A stretch of DNA of 64,000 nt from Oxytricha trifallax (Eukaryota; Ciliophora; Spirotrichea; Sporadotrichida; Oxytrichidae): assembly GCA_000711775.1 (NCBI GenBank), contig ARYC01000171.1, positions 1 to 64,000 of the forward strand, given 5' to 3'. The position numbers and the translations under genes were made by a program. Below are positions 1 through 11,719 of this stretch, piece by piece; the first letter of the stretch is position 1, and every line of letters starts with the position of its first letter. The notes beneath the pieces are model-generated. The model had not been told where the DNA came from. It made no database searches and saw only the letters and a program-made list of their open reading frames with translations.

Positions 1-644
1 CTCTTACTCAATTCATGCTTTACTTGAGACTTTCTCTCTCTGTTTAATTTGCTGCGCTTTTTCATCAAGTATATAGCATACCAGGTTTTTCTATATAGTT
101 AGAAGACTAAGCTTACTTGAGATGAAAGGATGTTTTTGAAGTCCCTACAGCCAGGTGTCACTTATTTTAATACCTTGCTTCTCTTTTTCTTCAGGAGAGA
201 TGCTGTTGTGTTTCTTATGAGCTTCTTAAATAACTTCATTTAAGTACTCAGGTTTCAGAGTTGAAAGAACACCAACGAAGAAGTTTCTCTCTGGCAACTT
301 ATTAGAGGCTGTAGCTTTGATGGAAGGTAGAGAGCTACGTCCGGATCACTCATAGCATCGTCATATAGGTTTTTCACTGATATTTCATGGTAGTTAGGTA
401 TCTCTATTATCCTAATTTCATTAGACTTAAAAGCTTTTTTTCTCTTCACTCAGTAAGGCCTTTAAGAAAGAGATTTTAGTTCCCTCCTAAGTCGGCAAGA
501 ACAATCCAACTATAATGGATTTATTAATCTTACTTAAGAACTTACCTTGCTAAACCAAGTACTTATAGAGGTCCTCTTTACTTCGAAAATTTCCTATTAA
601 ATCTTGAGATTAAGTTCTCTTCATGCATCATTCATAGACTCCAT
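1..644 (-). pseudogene. TBE 22 kDa-type protein, frameshifted, 3' end outside window
   Basis: The start at 644 gives MESMNDA, the same seven residues that open the 22 kDa ORF at 44018 in the complete TBE. One base is missing straight after, so the frame runs into TGA. Homology to the complete copy returns in other frames: EIPNYHEISVKNLYDDAMSD near 340-400 matches EIPNYPEISVTNLYDDAMND there, and the C-terminal part (near 30-230) matches the sequence downstream of 44450. No function is established for this protein; it is known only as one of three conserved TBE ORFs. Several frameshifts make this copy a pseudogene. The end lies beyond base 1. Confidence 0.75.
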
Positions 645-839
645 CTTGCTTCCTCTTCTAGAAATGTTAATGAAGTTTAAAAATATGTATATTCATTCTA
701 AGTTTATTAAAATCTTAACTACTAAATAGGGAGGACCTACTGAAGGTCAACCTTGAAATGATATGAGGAGAAGCATTGGAAAACTTGCTCCAAGTTTTAC
801 AGATTTATTTCCATTTTTATCAATCTATTTCCATTAAAT

Positions 840-1010
840 TGCTCCTAATAATGTTTAATTGTTTTAGGAGGTCCTCCAAATTAAGTTCAAACTTTATTAG
901 GAGTTAATTTTAAGGTTAAAACTTAATTAGGAGCATATTAAATTAAAAATGTTTAATAATTTTACCTCCAAATTAAGTTCAAACTTGATTTGGAGGAACT
1001 CCTAGAGAGA
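840..1010. repeat. Internal repeats in TBE spacer
   Basis: The motif AATTAAGTTCAAAC occurs twice (about 879 and 973), each next to GGAGG/CCTCC runs that can pair. A related GGAGG..CTCCTAATTAAG block lies in the full TBE near 43780. This is the spacer between the two divergent TBE ORFs. Confidence 0.55.
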
Positions 1011-1165
1011 AAAAAACTTCATTAGGAGTATTTTAATTTACTAAAAATGTTTAAAATTCTCATAAAATATGTCACACTTAGAGTCTTTTATGGTTAGTTA
1101 ATTATCTTACCTCTCAGCAAAGAATCTACCCGAGTGTCTTATACTATACTATTATAGTTTATCAA

Positions 1166-1199
1166 GATATATTTTATCATTATTATAGTAAAATATATC
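1166..1199. repeat. Perfect hairpin upstream of TBE kinase ORF
   Basis: GATATATTTTA and its reverse complement TAAAATATATC flank a loop of about 12 nt, ending a few bases before the ATG at 1211. It could be part of a promoter or only AT-rich chance pairing. Confidence 0.4.
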
Positions 1200-1210
1200 A
1201 GAAAAATAAA

Positions 1211-2650
1211 ATGAGCGCTGAGAAGAGCGGCATTACTTGGGCAAAGTCAATAAAAATTATCATTCCAGCAACCAAGAAAAGTAGAGACCAGAGACGCTTG
1301 TACTCAGAGGGAGCCTACTTATGACAACTTAGACCAGTCTAGTTTTGAGATTTAAGTATAAGTTAAGTAGGAGGTTATCAAAGAAGCTGTGCAAATTGAG
1401 GAGGAGGTTAAACAACCCGCCATAGAGCATTAATAAATACAAGCCAAAGTTGAATATTAATGCAAAGAATGCAATAAAGTTTTCCCTTACAAGTCAACTT
1501 ATAAGAGACACTTGAGAGATATACACAATGATATTCCAAGGTTATATCTCAAGCATTAAAAGAAAGATGGGAAGTATGTCTGTGAGTTCTGTGAGAAGCC
1601 ATATTCTCATACTAGAGACCTCAAAGTGCACCTAGAGAAAAAGCACAATTAAAGTCTTGTCTTTATTCATGAACCTACAGGGAATAGATTCCTCTAAAAG
1701 AGGAGATCAAGAAACCCAGTGGAGTCTCTTAGAGTTGAAGTCTAGAAGTAAGTTAAAATGAAGAAAGCAGTCAAGAACTTTCCAGTCTCTGAGATCAATA
1801 AAATCATGGTTAAGATAGAGGCAATGAAGATTCCTATATTAAAATTTATTGACTTAGATTCTTGCCTAGAAAGCTACCTCACTCTTGAATATAAAATAGA
1901 GAGGAGAGTCATTACTGAAGACTAATATGCTTACAAGATATATCCTTTCAATTACTTCCTTGCTGATGACAAGTTCCAAATGGAATTTGCAATGAATATT
2001 ATGCTCTTTAAAAGGCAAAGTTATATGAGTGCAGGCATATCATATAGCTTGATGCTATTTTACTTGGTAAAGATCATGTAGCCTTCAGGCTTCCATTGCT
2101 TGAAATGACTTACAGAGAATTCTTATCTGACAATAGATGTCAGAGATAAATTGGCTAGATTATATAGCAGATAGTTGAGGGGATTGAAGAGCTTCATAAG
2201 CTAGGTTATGCTCATAGAGACTTAAAGCCAGAGAATATCATGTTGAATTTTCAACCTCTTAGAGTTTATATTATAGACTTTAACAGAGCTCAAAGAGTGC
2301 AAGCCTCTGCATAAGGAAATGTATACGGCACTTCTGGATATTTCCCAGAGAGAGAGGATTGGAGAGATGGAGACACTTAATGGGATATCTGGGCTCTAAC
2401 ACTAATAATAATAGAGAGCGACATGCCAAGAAACGATTACTTTAGCTGCAGGGGTGAGAGAGATTCTAAGCAAAGAATCATACAATATCTCGATAAAAAT
2501 AAAATAAATGGAGGTCTCAGAGAACTTGCATACTCAACTATTATCAAGTCAAGCTAAGAGAATTAACAAACAATAGGAACAATAAAACATCAACTTAGAA
2601 AGATAAAATTCAGAGAACTGCTACATGACTCTTAGCTTATGTTTGTGTGA
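1211..2650 (+). pseudogene. TBE 57 kDa-type zinc-finger/protein-kinase ORF, frameshifted
   Basis: Two C2H2 zinc fingers are readable: Cys/Cys/His/His in the segment 1455-1530 (YQCKEC ... HLRDIH) and again at 1569-1650 (YVCEFC ... HLEKKH). A kinase-like domain follows, with HRDLKPEN near 2214 and DFN where active kinases have DFG. The stop at 2648-2650 follows a C-terminus that matches the intact copy at 42129-43577. The ATG at 1211 opens with MSA as in that copy, but the frame must shift once between 1240 and 1320 and again near 2050 to stay in the homologous frame. Both are single-base type changes, so this copy is probably dead. Its role in transposition or DNA elimination is not known. Confidence 0.8.
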
Positions 2651-2833
2651 AATATTTACAAAACTCGCTTGTTATACTCACTTAAAATACTAATATTTAA
2701 ACATTAAACCCCTACATAAATCCAATTTAAAACCCTAATAAAGAATGCACTAATTGTCTACTTTTATCAATCAAAAACTCAATCAAACAACTGAAAGGGT
2801 TTTGTTGTTTTTATTGTTAATGATTAAAAGAGA

Positions 2834-5800
2834 ATGAAACGTATTGAAGATGAAATCTTGAATTAACTTGTTAATGCAAGTGACAATATTCTAGACGAAG
2901 AGGATCTTATTAACTTCCTAGAAAAGTCAAAGATAACAAGCGGTGAAATCAAAGTAGCTATGGAAGAGAATGAAGTAGCACAGATTGAAATCGAGGAAGC
3001 TAGATCAAAGTATTAAATAGTTGCTGAAAGAGGATCGATTCTATACTTCGTGATTGCAGATTTAGCAGGTATTGATCCAATGTATCAATACTCACTATTA
3101 TACTTTTTAAGGCTTCACAATCAAATCATCAGTCAAAGTGAAAAATCAGAAGATTAAGATGAAAGAATTAAGATCTTAATGAGAGAATTAACTCAAATAG
3201 TTTATAATAACATTTGTAGAGGTCTATTCAATAGCCACAAGCTAATATTCTCATTCATGATAGGTACTAGAATTTTATTGCAAGCAAAAAAAATCTCTAT
3301 GTCAGAATGGAATTTATTCTTGAAAGGAGTTATTATGGATGGAGATATTAAAAACATTAAGAACCCAGAGCCAAATGAAATTACTGAGAAAACATGGAGA
3401 TTCATTTTGAATTTAGAGTGCACAAGCTAAGAGTATGAAGGTTTGTCTGATAACATTGTTAAAGAATACAAAGTATGGAGAGAGTGGTTCCTTTCAAAAG
3501 ATCCTTAAAATTTACCCCTTCCAGATAAATATAACTATATCTTTTTCAGTTTAAATGGGAGGAATGTTTGACAAGGTTCCAAAAACTATTGATCTTTAAG
3601 GCTTTCAGAGAAGATAAGCTTGTCTTCAAGATGAGAGAATTCGTAGAACAAGAATTAGGTAATCAATTTGCATATCCTCTTCCAGTTATCATGGACGAGG
3701 TATTTAAAGACTCTGATAATAAAACTCCAATTATTTATGTTCTATCTCCTGGTGCTGAACCAACAGCCTTATTCTTAAGATTTGCCAACAAAATTAGGGG
3801 AGATAGCCTTGATGCTTATCAAATCATTTCTCTTGGTTAAGGTTAAGACAAATTTGCATTAGAATGTATTGAGAAAGGAACGAAAACTGGAACCTGGGTT
3901 TTACTTCAGAACTGTCATTTATACAAATCATTCATGCCTAGACTTGAGAAAGAAGTCCTTGACATTAACGAAAATGCTGGAAACATCCACCCAGATTTTA
4001 GACTGTTCTTAACCTCCATGCCTTGTGACTACTTCCCAGTTTCTGTTTTACAAAATGGAATTAAAATCACTAATGAGCCACCAAAAGGAATTAAATCAAA
4101 CATTATTGGTAGCTTGACTCAATTGACAGAAGAAAAGATCTCTGGATGTAAGCGTGATATCGAGTATCGTACATTGCTAATTTATACTAAGTTAATTAAT
4201 ATGTTATAACTAATAGATTATAGAAAATGAAATGCTCTATTCTGTTTGTTTCTTCCATGCAGTCATTTAAGAGAGAAGAAAGTTCGGGCCTCTAGGATGG
4301 AACATCAGATACGAGTTTAACGAAAGTGACTTTGAAACAGCGACTACAGTTATGAAGGGTATGTTGAATGAAGAATCAGAGAGCATTGTCTGGAAGGCAC
4401 TTTAACAAGTCACAGGAGATATCGTTTACGGAGGAAGAGTCACTGATGATATTAAGTCATAGTTTTATTTATTATTATTACTACTATTAATTCTCAAATT
4501 TGATTGACAGGAGGACGCTTATGATGATCCTTACCACTTTCTTATCAGAAGAAGTGCTTTAACCAGATTATAAATACTCAAATTCAGGTGTTTACACTCC
4601 AGTTTTCCCTGATGATACTTTATTAGAGGGATTAATGCGAAAATGTTATATTAATATTATAAAGCGAAAGGCGAAGTCATTGCCAGATGTAGACAACCCA
4701 GAGATCTTTGGAATGAATGATAACGCTGATATCGCTTTCTAGCTTCAAGAATCACTTAGTATGATTGAGATAGTCTTAAGTGTATAGCCAAGAACAAGCT
4801 CTGCTGCTGGTTTAATTTTTAAAATGATAAATTTATATAATCCTTTCAATATGGTGGAGGAAAGAGTCCAGATTAGATCATAGAAGAGTTAGCAAATAAA
4901 ATTGAGGCTGAGCTACCAGATCTAATAACCAGGGAAGGTGCACATAAGGAACTTTTTATTCAAAATAAGGATGGCTTACTACCCTCTTTGACTACTTTCT
5001 TGCTTTAAGAAATGGAAAGGTTCAACAAGCTTGTTACTGTTATTGCTAAATCACTTGATAGTATTATTGTATTTAAGGTATTATATTCTCTAAATGAAGA
5101 TCGAATTGTTACATGCGAAAATTTAAAATGGTTTCTTATTCTCTAAGTATAATGACATTGTAATAATGTGAATAAAAATTGATACTCTCAAGAAGGCATT
5201 GAAAGGAGAAGCTGTTATGGGAGAAGACATTGATCGCATGTACAAAAGCATGTTGAATAACAAAGTACCAGAAATGTGGGCATTCCATGCTTATCCATCT
5301 TTGAAGCCTCTCTCAAGTTGGATCGAAAACTTGCAACAAAGAATAGAATTCCTCAAGATGTGGCTTCTAAAGGGTAAATTATCTATAAATCAGATTAGTT
5401 TTATAATTATAAAATTAGCAGCATATTGGTTACCAGCATTCTTCTTCCCCTAAGGGTTCTTGACAGCTCTTTTACAAAACTATGCAAGAAAGTACTCGAT
5501 TGCTATCGATGCTCTTAACTTTGGATTCATATTAAAATTTATACATTAAATTTAAGAATTCCAGTTCCAGACATTCTATAAGATAGAGGATGTAGATACT
5601 CACCCAGGAGATGGTGTATTCTTCTATGGATTCTTTATGGAAAGTGGAGAAATTAATTCTAGCACTCTACTTTTAGATGATGCTGCAGCTGGCCAGAAGT
5701 ATTCTGTTGTCCCCATGATCCAATTCAGGCCTGAAAAAGACCTTTACATTAATACATTTATTAAAGGGAAGGGCGAGAATTTTTTAACACTTTATATAAA

Positions 5801-5981
5801 CCACAAGATGAATGAGAAAGATTTCTTATGCCCAATGTTTAAGACCACTGAGAGAGCAGGTACTCTTTCAACCACTGGTCATTCAACTAACTTCGTTATT
5901 ATGGTGGAAGTTCCCTCAAGAAAAGTGCCTAAACACTGGATCCTCAGAGGTACTGCCCTTTTCTGTCAACTTGACGATTGA
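2834..5981 (+). CDS. Dynein heavy chain, C-terminal part (axonemal type), ten MDSs
   Basis: This is the motor protein of ciliary dynein arms. The segment codes for the end of the AAA+ ring and the C-terminal domain. Landmarks in order: RIEDEIL and a conserved helical region, [17 protein letters not shown] loop (VLSPGAEPT), [108 protein letters not shown] and a final CQLDD before TGA at 5979-5981. Nine IESs with pointers interrupt it; removing all of them leaves exactly 902 codons including stop. The ATG at 2834 is internal to the family (about 900 of over 4000 residues), so the real start and other MDSs lie elsewhere, probably left of the TBE. The 5' edge of the first MDS is within 2815-2835 but not resolved. 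Confidence 0.95.
3526..3551 (+). other. IES 1 in dynein, pointer TAAAT, 26 bp
   Basis: TAAAT at 3526-3530 recurs at 3552-3556. Excision shifts the frame by the required amount and joins LPLPDK to [12 protein letters not shown], the normal dynein order. Confidence 0.85.
4158..4218 (+). other. IES 2 in dynein, pointer TAT, 61 bp
   Basis: TAT at 4158 and 4219. Joining gives [19 protein letters not shown] in one frame. A three-base pointer leaves some uncertainty about the exact position. Confidence 0.65.
4451..4502 (+). other. IES 3 in dynein, pointer ATT, 52 bp
   Basis: ATT at 4451 and 4503. The join reads VTDDIDRRTLM, matching the family pattern VTDDWDRR. A GT..AG intron over 4456-4510 would also keep frame but loses the conserved DRR spacing. 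Confidence 0.7.
4637..4663 (+). other. IES 4 in dynein, pointer GCGAAA, 27 bp
   Basis: GCGAAA at 4637 and 4664. Excision removes nine codons that are absent from the family just before KSLPDVDNP. Confidence 0.85.
4808..4851 (+). other. IES 5 in dynein, pointer TGGT, 44 bp
   Basis: TGGT at 4808 and 4852. The join gives SSAAGGGKSPDQIIEEL in frame. Confidence 0.85.
5055..5178 (+). other. IES 6 in dynein, pointer TTGATA, 124 bp
   Basis: TTGATA at 5055 and 5179. The join gives [17 protein letters not shown], matching the LQKALKGLVVM region of dyneins. Confidence 0.9.
5376..5411 (+). other. IES 7 in dynein, pointer AAATTA, 36 bp
   Basis: AAATTA at 5376 and 5412. Excision leaves [20 protein letters not shown], the expected spacing. 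Confidence 0.85.
5525..5557 (+). other. IES 8 in dynein, pointer ATTC, 33 bp
   Basis: ATTC at 5525 and 5558. The join gives [17 protein letters not shown]. Confidence 0.85.
5775..5813 (+). other. IES 9 in dynein, pointer GAGAA, 39 bp
   Basis: GAGAA at 5775 and 5814. The join gives [20 protein letters not shown]. An alternative repeat AAAGA (5736/5817) is also in frame but removes coding sequence needed for normal family spacing. Confidence 0.75.
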
Positions 5982-6615
5982 TGGAATTGTTTTAACTTAG
6001 AAAATTATATATACTCAAGGATTTAATAAGATCACATTTATATTTACATAACACATATCTATTTTATTATAAAAATAAGTGATTTAGGGTAATATTATTT
6101 AATTTAATAGAAATCTAAGTTAAAAAATTCTAGTTAAACTTGCAAATTTCAATATTTTTAAATTTAGTTATAATTTAACCAAAGTATGACATTACTTATG
6201 ACAATTTATCTATTTTAATAAAATTTATATTTATAATTTATAAGGTTGATATATTTATCATTGAGTTTCAAGTTTTTTTTAAAATAAAATTTATTTGTTT
6301 TCCTTTTCAATGAGGCAGAATAGCAACTCTCTTCTTAATAATGTCTAATTCATAATCAATTATTGAAGTTAATTCAATAAATTATAATCTAAATCAACAA
6401 AAAATTAAAATCCAAGCAATATTAAGTTTCTAAATTATTTTAAGTTATTTCTTATTATCGTTATAAATCGTTATTGAATTTATTGAATTTTAAATAAAAT
6501 ACTAAATTATAAATAATTTTGCTAAAGATTTTGGTAATTTCAAAATATATGTCGTCTTATTTTATTATTAATGAATTGCAAAACAAAATGTACTTCTTGA
6601 GACTTTCCCCTCGTC
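5982..6615. other. AT-rich spacer between convergent genes
   Basis: It contains the 3' flanks of the dynein (+) and channel (-) genes and presumably both macronuclear chromosome ends. No ORF or repeat stands out. Confidence 0.6.
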
Positions 6616-9600
6616 TCACTTAATATGACTGTTAAGAATTGATATTTTAGCGACTACTCTCTACAGTTGCTCTAGGTTTGGTTTGACAATATCAGGTGCA
6701 TCATGAATGACTTTCATTAGGTAGTCTTCCGTGACCTAAGAATTGCCCTGCAACATTTTCTTGATTCTTTCTAAGGCTCTGTTTGTATCGTCTATTTGAG
6801 ATTCAATTTTCAAAATCATCACAGAAGTCTTGTTCTGTTTATACTTATCTTCCTGATCCTACTCTTCTCTGTTAAGCTTTTTGTTTATAGCTTCGTTGTC
6901 GTCCTCGGCTTCTAAAATATTCTCACTTGAAATACAGTTCTTTGTGAAATAGTAGTCACTATCTAGGAGAAACTCTGGGACTTGTACTTTGGGAGTTTCG
7001 TCCGCATGACCAGGTGCTTTTTCATGCATACCTTTAGTTATTATGTTCTCAGCCGAGTTCTTAGTTTTAAGTCCTTTGACTTCATCTTCAGAGTCACTGC
7101 CCAAATTTTACTCATCTAAGTAGATTCTCTTGATCTAAAACACAAAATATTAAACATTTTGAGTTTTAACTTACTCTTCTGAATTCGATTCTTCTCTACT
7201 TTGATCTCTCTTCATAAAAATCTTTAATTAGAGGGAACTTTTCTAAAAGTTCAATTAATCTCTTTCTCTTGATACACATCATTCTGGTTTCTTTGTGTCC
7301 AGTTGTGTAGCATTAAACCCAAAAAAATATAAAATTGAAAAATTTTTAAATATTTTTATAAAATTTATTTCATGCATTAAGTCTCCTTAAAATAATTTAG
7401 AAATTATTTGAATTATTTTGAATTAAATATCTTATCTCATTTAAATTTGATAATAAATTTGAGGTATTAATTCTTTCGCTTTATATCCCAGTATGATTTG
7501 ATAATCTCCAAAGTAGGTTTAGGTTGGAAGCTTGAAGAACTCATTCTACCATTTATTCTTTAAACTCATCATAACATAGCCAGTCTCAATTAGATACATT
7601 TCAGCGAAACGGTCATACTTTCTGATAATGACTTGGTTAGGGACATAGATCCTACAATACAAATTGCAGATGAAGTAGCTAATGAACTCTTTCGATGCTC
7701 TAAATTCTCTCTCTGAATCAATGAAGAAGTAGTTGAACTTCTCCTTGAATTCAAAGAAAACTTCTTCGACCACTCTATATCTCAAATTTGGCTTTAATTA
7801 GTCGAAAAAATCATAGCCTTCGAGTAGCATGTCGAAGTCTCTTCTCAGGGAACTGGAGATGAACTCCTTGATTTTTCCGTAAATGGGTCTTGGGAGATAC
7901 TTGTCCTGTCTTGTGTTGTCTAGCTTGAGTAACCAAAGATCAACCTCTTAGATTTTATCGTCAATTTGGAAAATATCCGTTTTTAGAATATAATTTAAAA
8001 AAATAAATCATTTCACTTACATTTTTTATTATATTAATTATATCTCTTTAATTATAAATTATCAAAAAAAGCAAGTTGAATTAAAAAAATGGGAATTTAT
8101 TTCCTTAAGAACATTATAAAGAACAATTTTATGAAAATTTATAAAAAAATTAATTTCATTTAGCAGGCAAAAATATTTGTTTTATCATTTTACAATATTT
8201 TTAGGGTTTGTGGCAATGTTTGGATATAAACTTAATTTTCAATCATCAAATATTAAATTGATCTTAGGTTAATAAAGTTTTAATTAATCTTAAATTAGAA
8301 GAAATTTACAAAATTTAATTTAAATAGTCTAGATATAATATGAAAAATTGTCCAAAAGCAATCCCCATAATTATATCTGAGGCTGCATCATCTTCATTAA
8401 GAATCTTGTTAATACTTCCCATAATCAAGGCGAAGAAAGCAATACCTAAAAACTCTTTTAATTATATATAATTTAAGAGTTAAACTCAACTGCCATTGTG
8501 AATAAATATTCTTGATAGCATGCACCCTTTATATCACTTTTTAATTGAAATTAAATTAAAAATAATTGTTAAAAAATCACCATATCCAACTGTAGTAAGC
8601 GTTGTTATAACCCAGTAGAGGGATGAGATGTAGATATCAGCAGGCGGATTCTCATTTAATTTAGAAAATATTATTAATAATTCAATAAAAATTACAATTT
8701 CAAATTTGAGCAAATTATTATTTAAAAGCAAACTATTTCTATCAATATAATAGCAATGAAATTTAGATTGTAATATAGCTTATTAAACAATTAATTAGTT
8801 ATTTTGGTTTGTTCAAAATTCTTATATTTTTTCTATTGTTATTATAAATTCAATCTTTAAATTATAAATATACTATTTAAGTTAAAAAAATAGCTATATT
8901 TTTAATATATAGTTTATACAAAACATTAGATATATAAATTATAATCAAATTAAGATAGTCTTTATTGCAATTGATATAACTAATAGAAATTTTCTAAGTA
9001 TTTAAATAAAATTGATATATAGTGAAATGAATACAAATGCTACATATACTTACTGTTTTTGAAGACAATTATTAAAACGGTATAAATATATTGAAAATCT
9101 TGTAAAACAATTTTATATTTATTAATTATATAATTTTCTAAATCGAATTTAGCTTCGAAATAATGAAGCAAGGTGTATCCAACCATATTCAACTGATTAT
9201 CCAATTAAAATCCACAAACATGCCAGCAAGTGAACCATGAAAATCAATGTCAAAGAGAAACTATAGATAAAATATATAAGAATCTTAATATTCATGATTT
9301 CGTTACACATAGCAATCATAAATCATCTAGTGTTAAAAAATGAAATAACTTACCTTGAAAAATACTCAATTTTAAGGAAGGTTTGACGATTTAATGCTAA
9401 AAATTCAGCAAATTTATAGGTTAATTCTTTTTAGATACTCAGCATGTAACTGAAATAGAAAACTCGGAAGCATTTCAAAAAGTAAAGAGAAAATTCAAAT
9501 TATAAAAGTAAAAAGTAAAAATTAATGAAATTCATTTTGCCATGATATTTTGCAAGTTCTTAATGAAAATAAAATTTTTAAAAGTTAAACAATTTCTTAA

Positions 9601-10464
9601 TTAGTTTTAATAAGCTTTATTTTACAGAATGCAAAAATTTGTTATGTAATTATTTTAATTTCTATCATATGGTAGTGTCTAATTATATTAACTTTATATT
9701 GTTTCATGCTAATATGATACTAATGTAGGAATTGAAGCCACGATATCCACAATAAGATAAGTCCTAATGAATAAAATGTTAAATATTAATCAGTATAAAT
9801 TACTTTGCATAATCAACTGCTATTTATCGATACACCGGTTTTAAGTCATCTGCCATAGCAATATCTTGCTTCCCCAAGTAAGTTAAGAATCTGACGATCA
9901 TGTTAATAACAAAAATTATGTCAAATATTGTCTCAGCAGGCCTTGTGTACGCAAGAGTGTTCGATATATCAGTGCACATTCTAAACATTTAAAGTTAAGC
10001 CAAAAGTTTAATGAATGATTCAATAATGTTTAAAGCGGTAATTTGTAAGTTATCATAATTTCATAACTGATATTTAAAAAAATAAACTTACGTGTAAGGC
10101 ACAAGCAGGATTTCTCCAACAGATACAGAAAAAAGCATGCAATCCCAGAATGTTTTAAATTTGCTTTTGTTTGGTAAAATGAGCAGTGTCTTCAAACATC
10201 GCTATCTTCTACTTTCGTGAATCAGTTCTAGTTCTCTCTGAACCTTTCTTTTTTCTTCCTCTTCTCTATAGATTCGATGCAACTCGTCGTAATTTTCACC
10301 GAAACGCTTTTATACAAATTCTTTGTAGCAATTTTCACGGCTATTAATTCAATTTACAAAAAGTGGAATGTAAATTACTAGTCCATTTTTTTGAGTTCAG
10401 GCTTGATCTTCTTTTAATATACAAGTTTTATTTTCTAAACCATTAATTGTTTATTCCTAATCAT
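6616..10464 (-). CDS. Cyclic-nucleotide-binding-domain K+ channel (KCNH/HCN/CNG superfamily)
   Basis: A membrane cation channel split by several IESs or introns. Reading on minus from ATG at 10464: charged N-terminus; a first membrane segment near 10100-10160 (FWDCMLFSVSVGEILLVPY); S2-like ETIFDIIFVINMIVRF near 9880-9930; S5 with MVHLLACLWILIG near 9180-9290; pore helix and filter TTLTTVGYGD near 8580-8620; S6 FFALIMGSINKIL near 8390-8440; C-linker; a cyclic-nucleotide-binding-like domain at 7546-7785 and flanking sequence; then an acidic tail ending in TGA at 6616-6618. GYGD predicts K+ selectivity. A 40-nt GT..AG intron (7135-7174) is clear. AT-rich breaks at about 7310-7490, 7990-8340, 8650-9170, 9480-9760 and near 10330 are IESs or introns with boundaries I did not resolve. 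The start is provisional. Confidence 0.88.
7135..7174 (-). other. 40-nt intron in channel gene
   Basis: GTAAGT..TTTTAG on the minus strand. Removal joins RRIEFRR to IKRIYLDE without a frame break. Confidence 0.8.
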
Positions 10465-11719
10465 GGTATTTTACAATAAAATTTTATACTGAAAGGGTTT
10501 ACCTAGCAATCCTAGCTGTTTCTTTTTTCTAATGTACCTAACTCTTTTATTGAGCTAGTTTCTTTATTCCACCTAATAACTGACCTGCTTATACAATATA
10601 TCATAATAATTAAATTATTTGATTGATTTGAATTATGAGGAATCAGCTACTTGATCTTTTCTTCGACAACTAATATACAAAAATATTTCAAAGAATTGCA
10701 ATATTTGGGAAATTTAATGAGATATCCTTTGATAAGGTATAATATCATAATTTTATATAGAACTTAAGAACTTACCATAAAATTGAAGTCATGATTGATA
10801 AATCGTTAATATTCATAGATAATAATTTAATAAAAAATACTTATTTAATAGCTTAATTGATATTCGAATTTAATATGACTGTTAGCTTTGCTTTATTAAA
10901 TTTTGAAATTATTTTAATTGTATTCTCATTTTGAAATAAAGAATACAACTATGATAATTTTATACATAAACATTTTTATTTTCGGAAAATTAATTTCAAT
11001 TTCTTTATATCTCATATATTAATCATGAAGTAATTACTCTTTTCATAAATTTAACAAAATCTTAATTTTTATTATATATATAAAAATTAAACTTCTTTTA
11101 ATGATTAAATAATTTTAATTTATATAAATTATATGTACGCCAATAATATTACTAATTTATTTAGAAATAAACCAATTAAATAATGATAATAATGTAAAAT
11201 TAATTTATTCACACTTTATAGCATAATATTTTTATTTGAATTTAAAGAACATAAGATCAAGCGTTATTGCAATTTAATAAAATTACTACAGTGTATATAA
11301 TAATAAAAAAATAAGCAATAATAAAAAAATAATTTAAAAAAGAAGGACTTGTAATTAAATTATTATTAAAATGAAAGGAAAAATGAAATAAGGATAAAGT
11401 TTAATATCTCATCAGTATAATTTATGGATAAATTTTGATATAATATTAAATATTTGTGTTTTAAATAATTTTATATTAGCAACCATCAGGGAATTCAAGT
11501 GAAAAAAAATACAATTTCATAGTAAAAAGTCTCTCAAAACTCCATACCACAGATTAAAATATACCTCCCCTATAAATATCTAATAAACTTGGCATCCCCT
11601 TAAAACTTAAGAGATTCAATTAATTAAGTAAATAATACTAAAATTATCAACAAAATTTCAATTATAAAAGTGAAGTACAAGAATCTGTGGTTTAGAATTC
11701 TGAGATTGATAGAAATAAA
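10465..11719. other. AT-rich stretch without recognisable gene
   Basis: Very AT-rich with homopolymer runs and no convincing TGA-terminated ORF. It should contain the 5' flank of the channel gene and possibly diverged IES material. Confidence 0.55.

Larger units (their letters stand above)
1..2650. mobile_element. Truncated, decayed TBE (telomere-bearing element) transposon copy
   Basis: The gene order (22 kDa-type ORF on minus, zinc-finger/kinase ORF on plus) is the mirror image of the full TBE at 42010-45959, and both proteins align with that copy. The transposase ORF would lie left of base 1, so the element is cut by the window edge. Both ORFs carry frameshifts. On the right side the terminal inverted repeat with C4A4 sequence, clear in the full copy, is not recognisable beyond 2650, so that end is truncated or diverged. 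The dynein coding segment starts about 180 bp further right, which suggests the element sits in an IES of that gene or replaced part of one. Family identity is firm; the exact right boundary is not visible. Confidence 0.85.

Noticed and set aside
2651..2833. Search for a C4A4 terminal repeat at the right end of the left TBE
   Set aside because: ACCCCTA and AACCCTAA are present, but no stretch aligns with the 76-bp repeat of the complete element, so no TIR was called.
4456..4510. Possible 55-nt GT..AG intron in dynein
   Set aside because: It keeps frame but gives TDDIKRTLM, losing the conserved DRR. The overlapping IES with ATT pointer restores the family pattern.
5736..5821. AAAGA repeat as pointer in dynein
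   Set aside because: In frame, but it would delete sequence needed for the normal spacing before the CPxxKT motif. GAGAA at 5775/5814 fits better.
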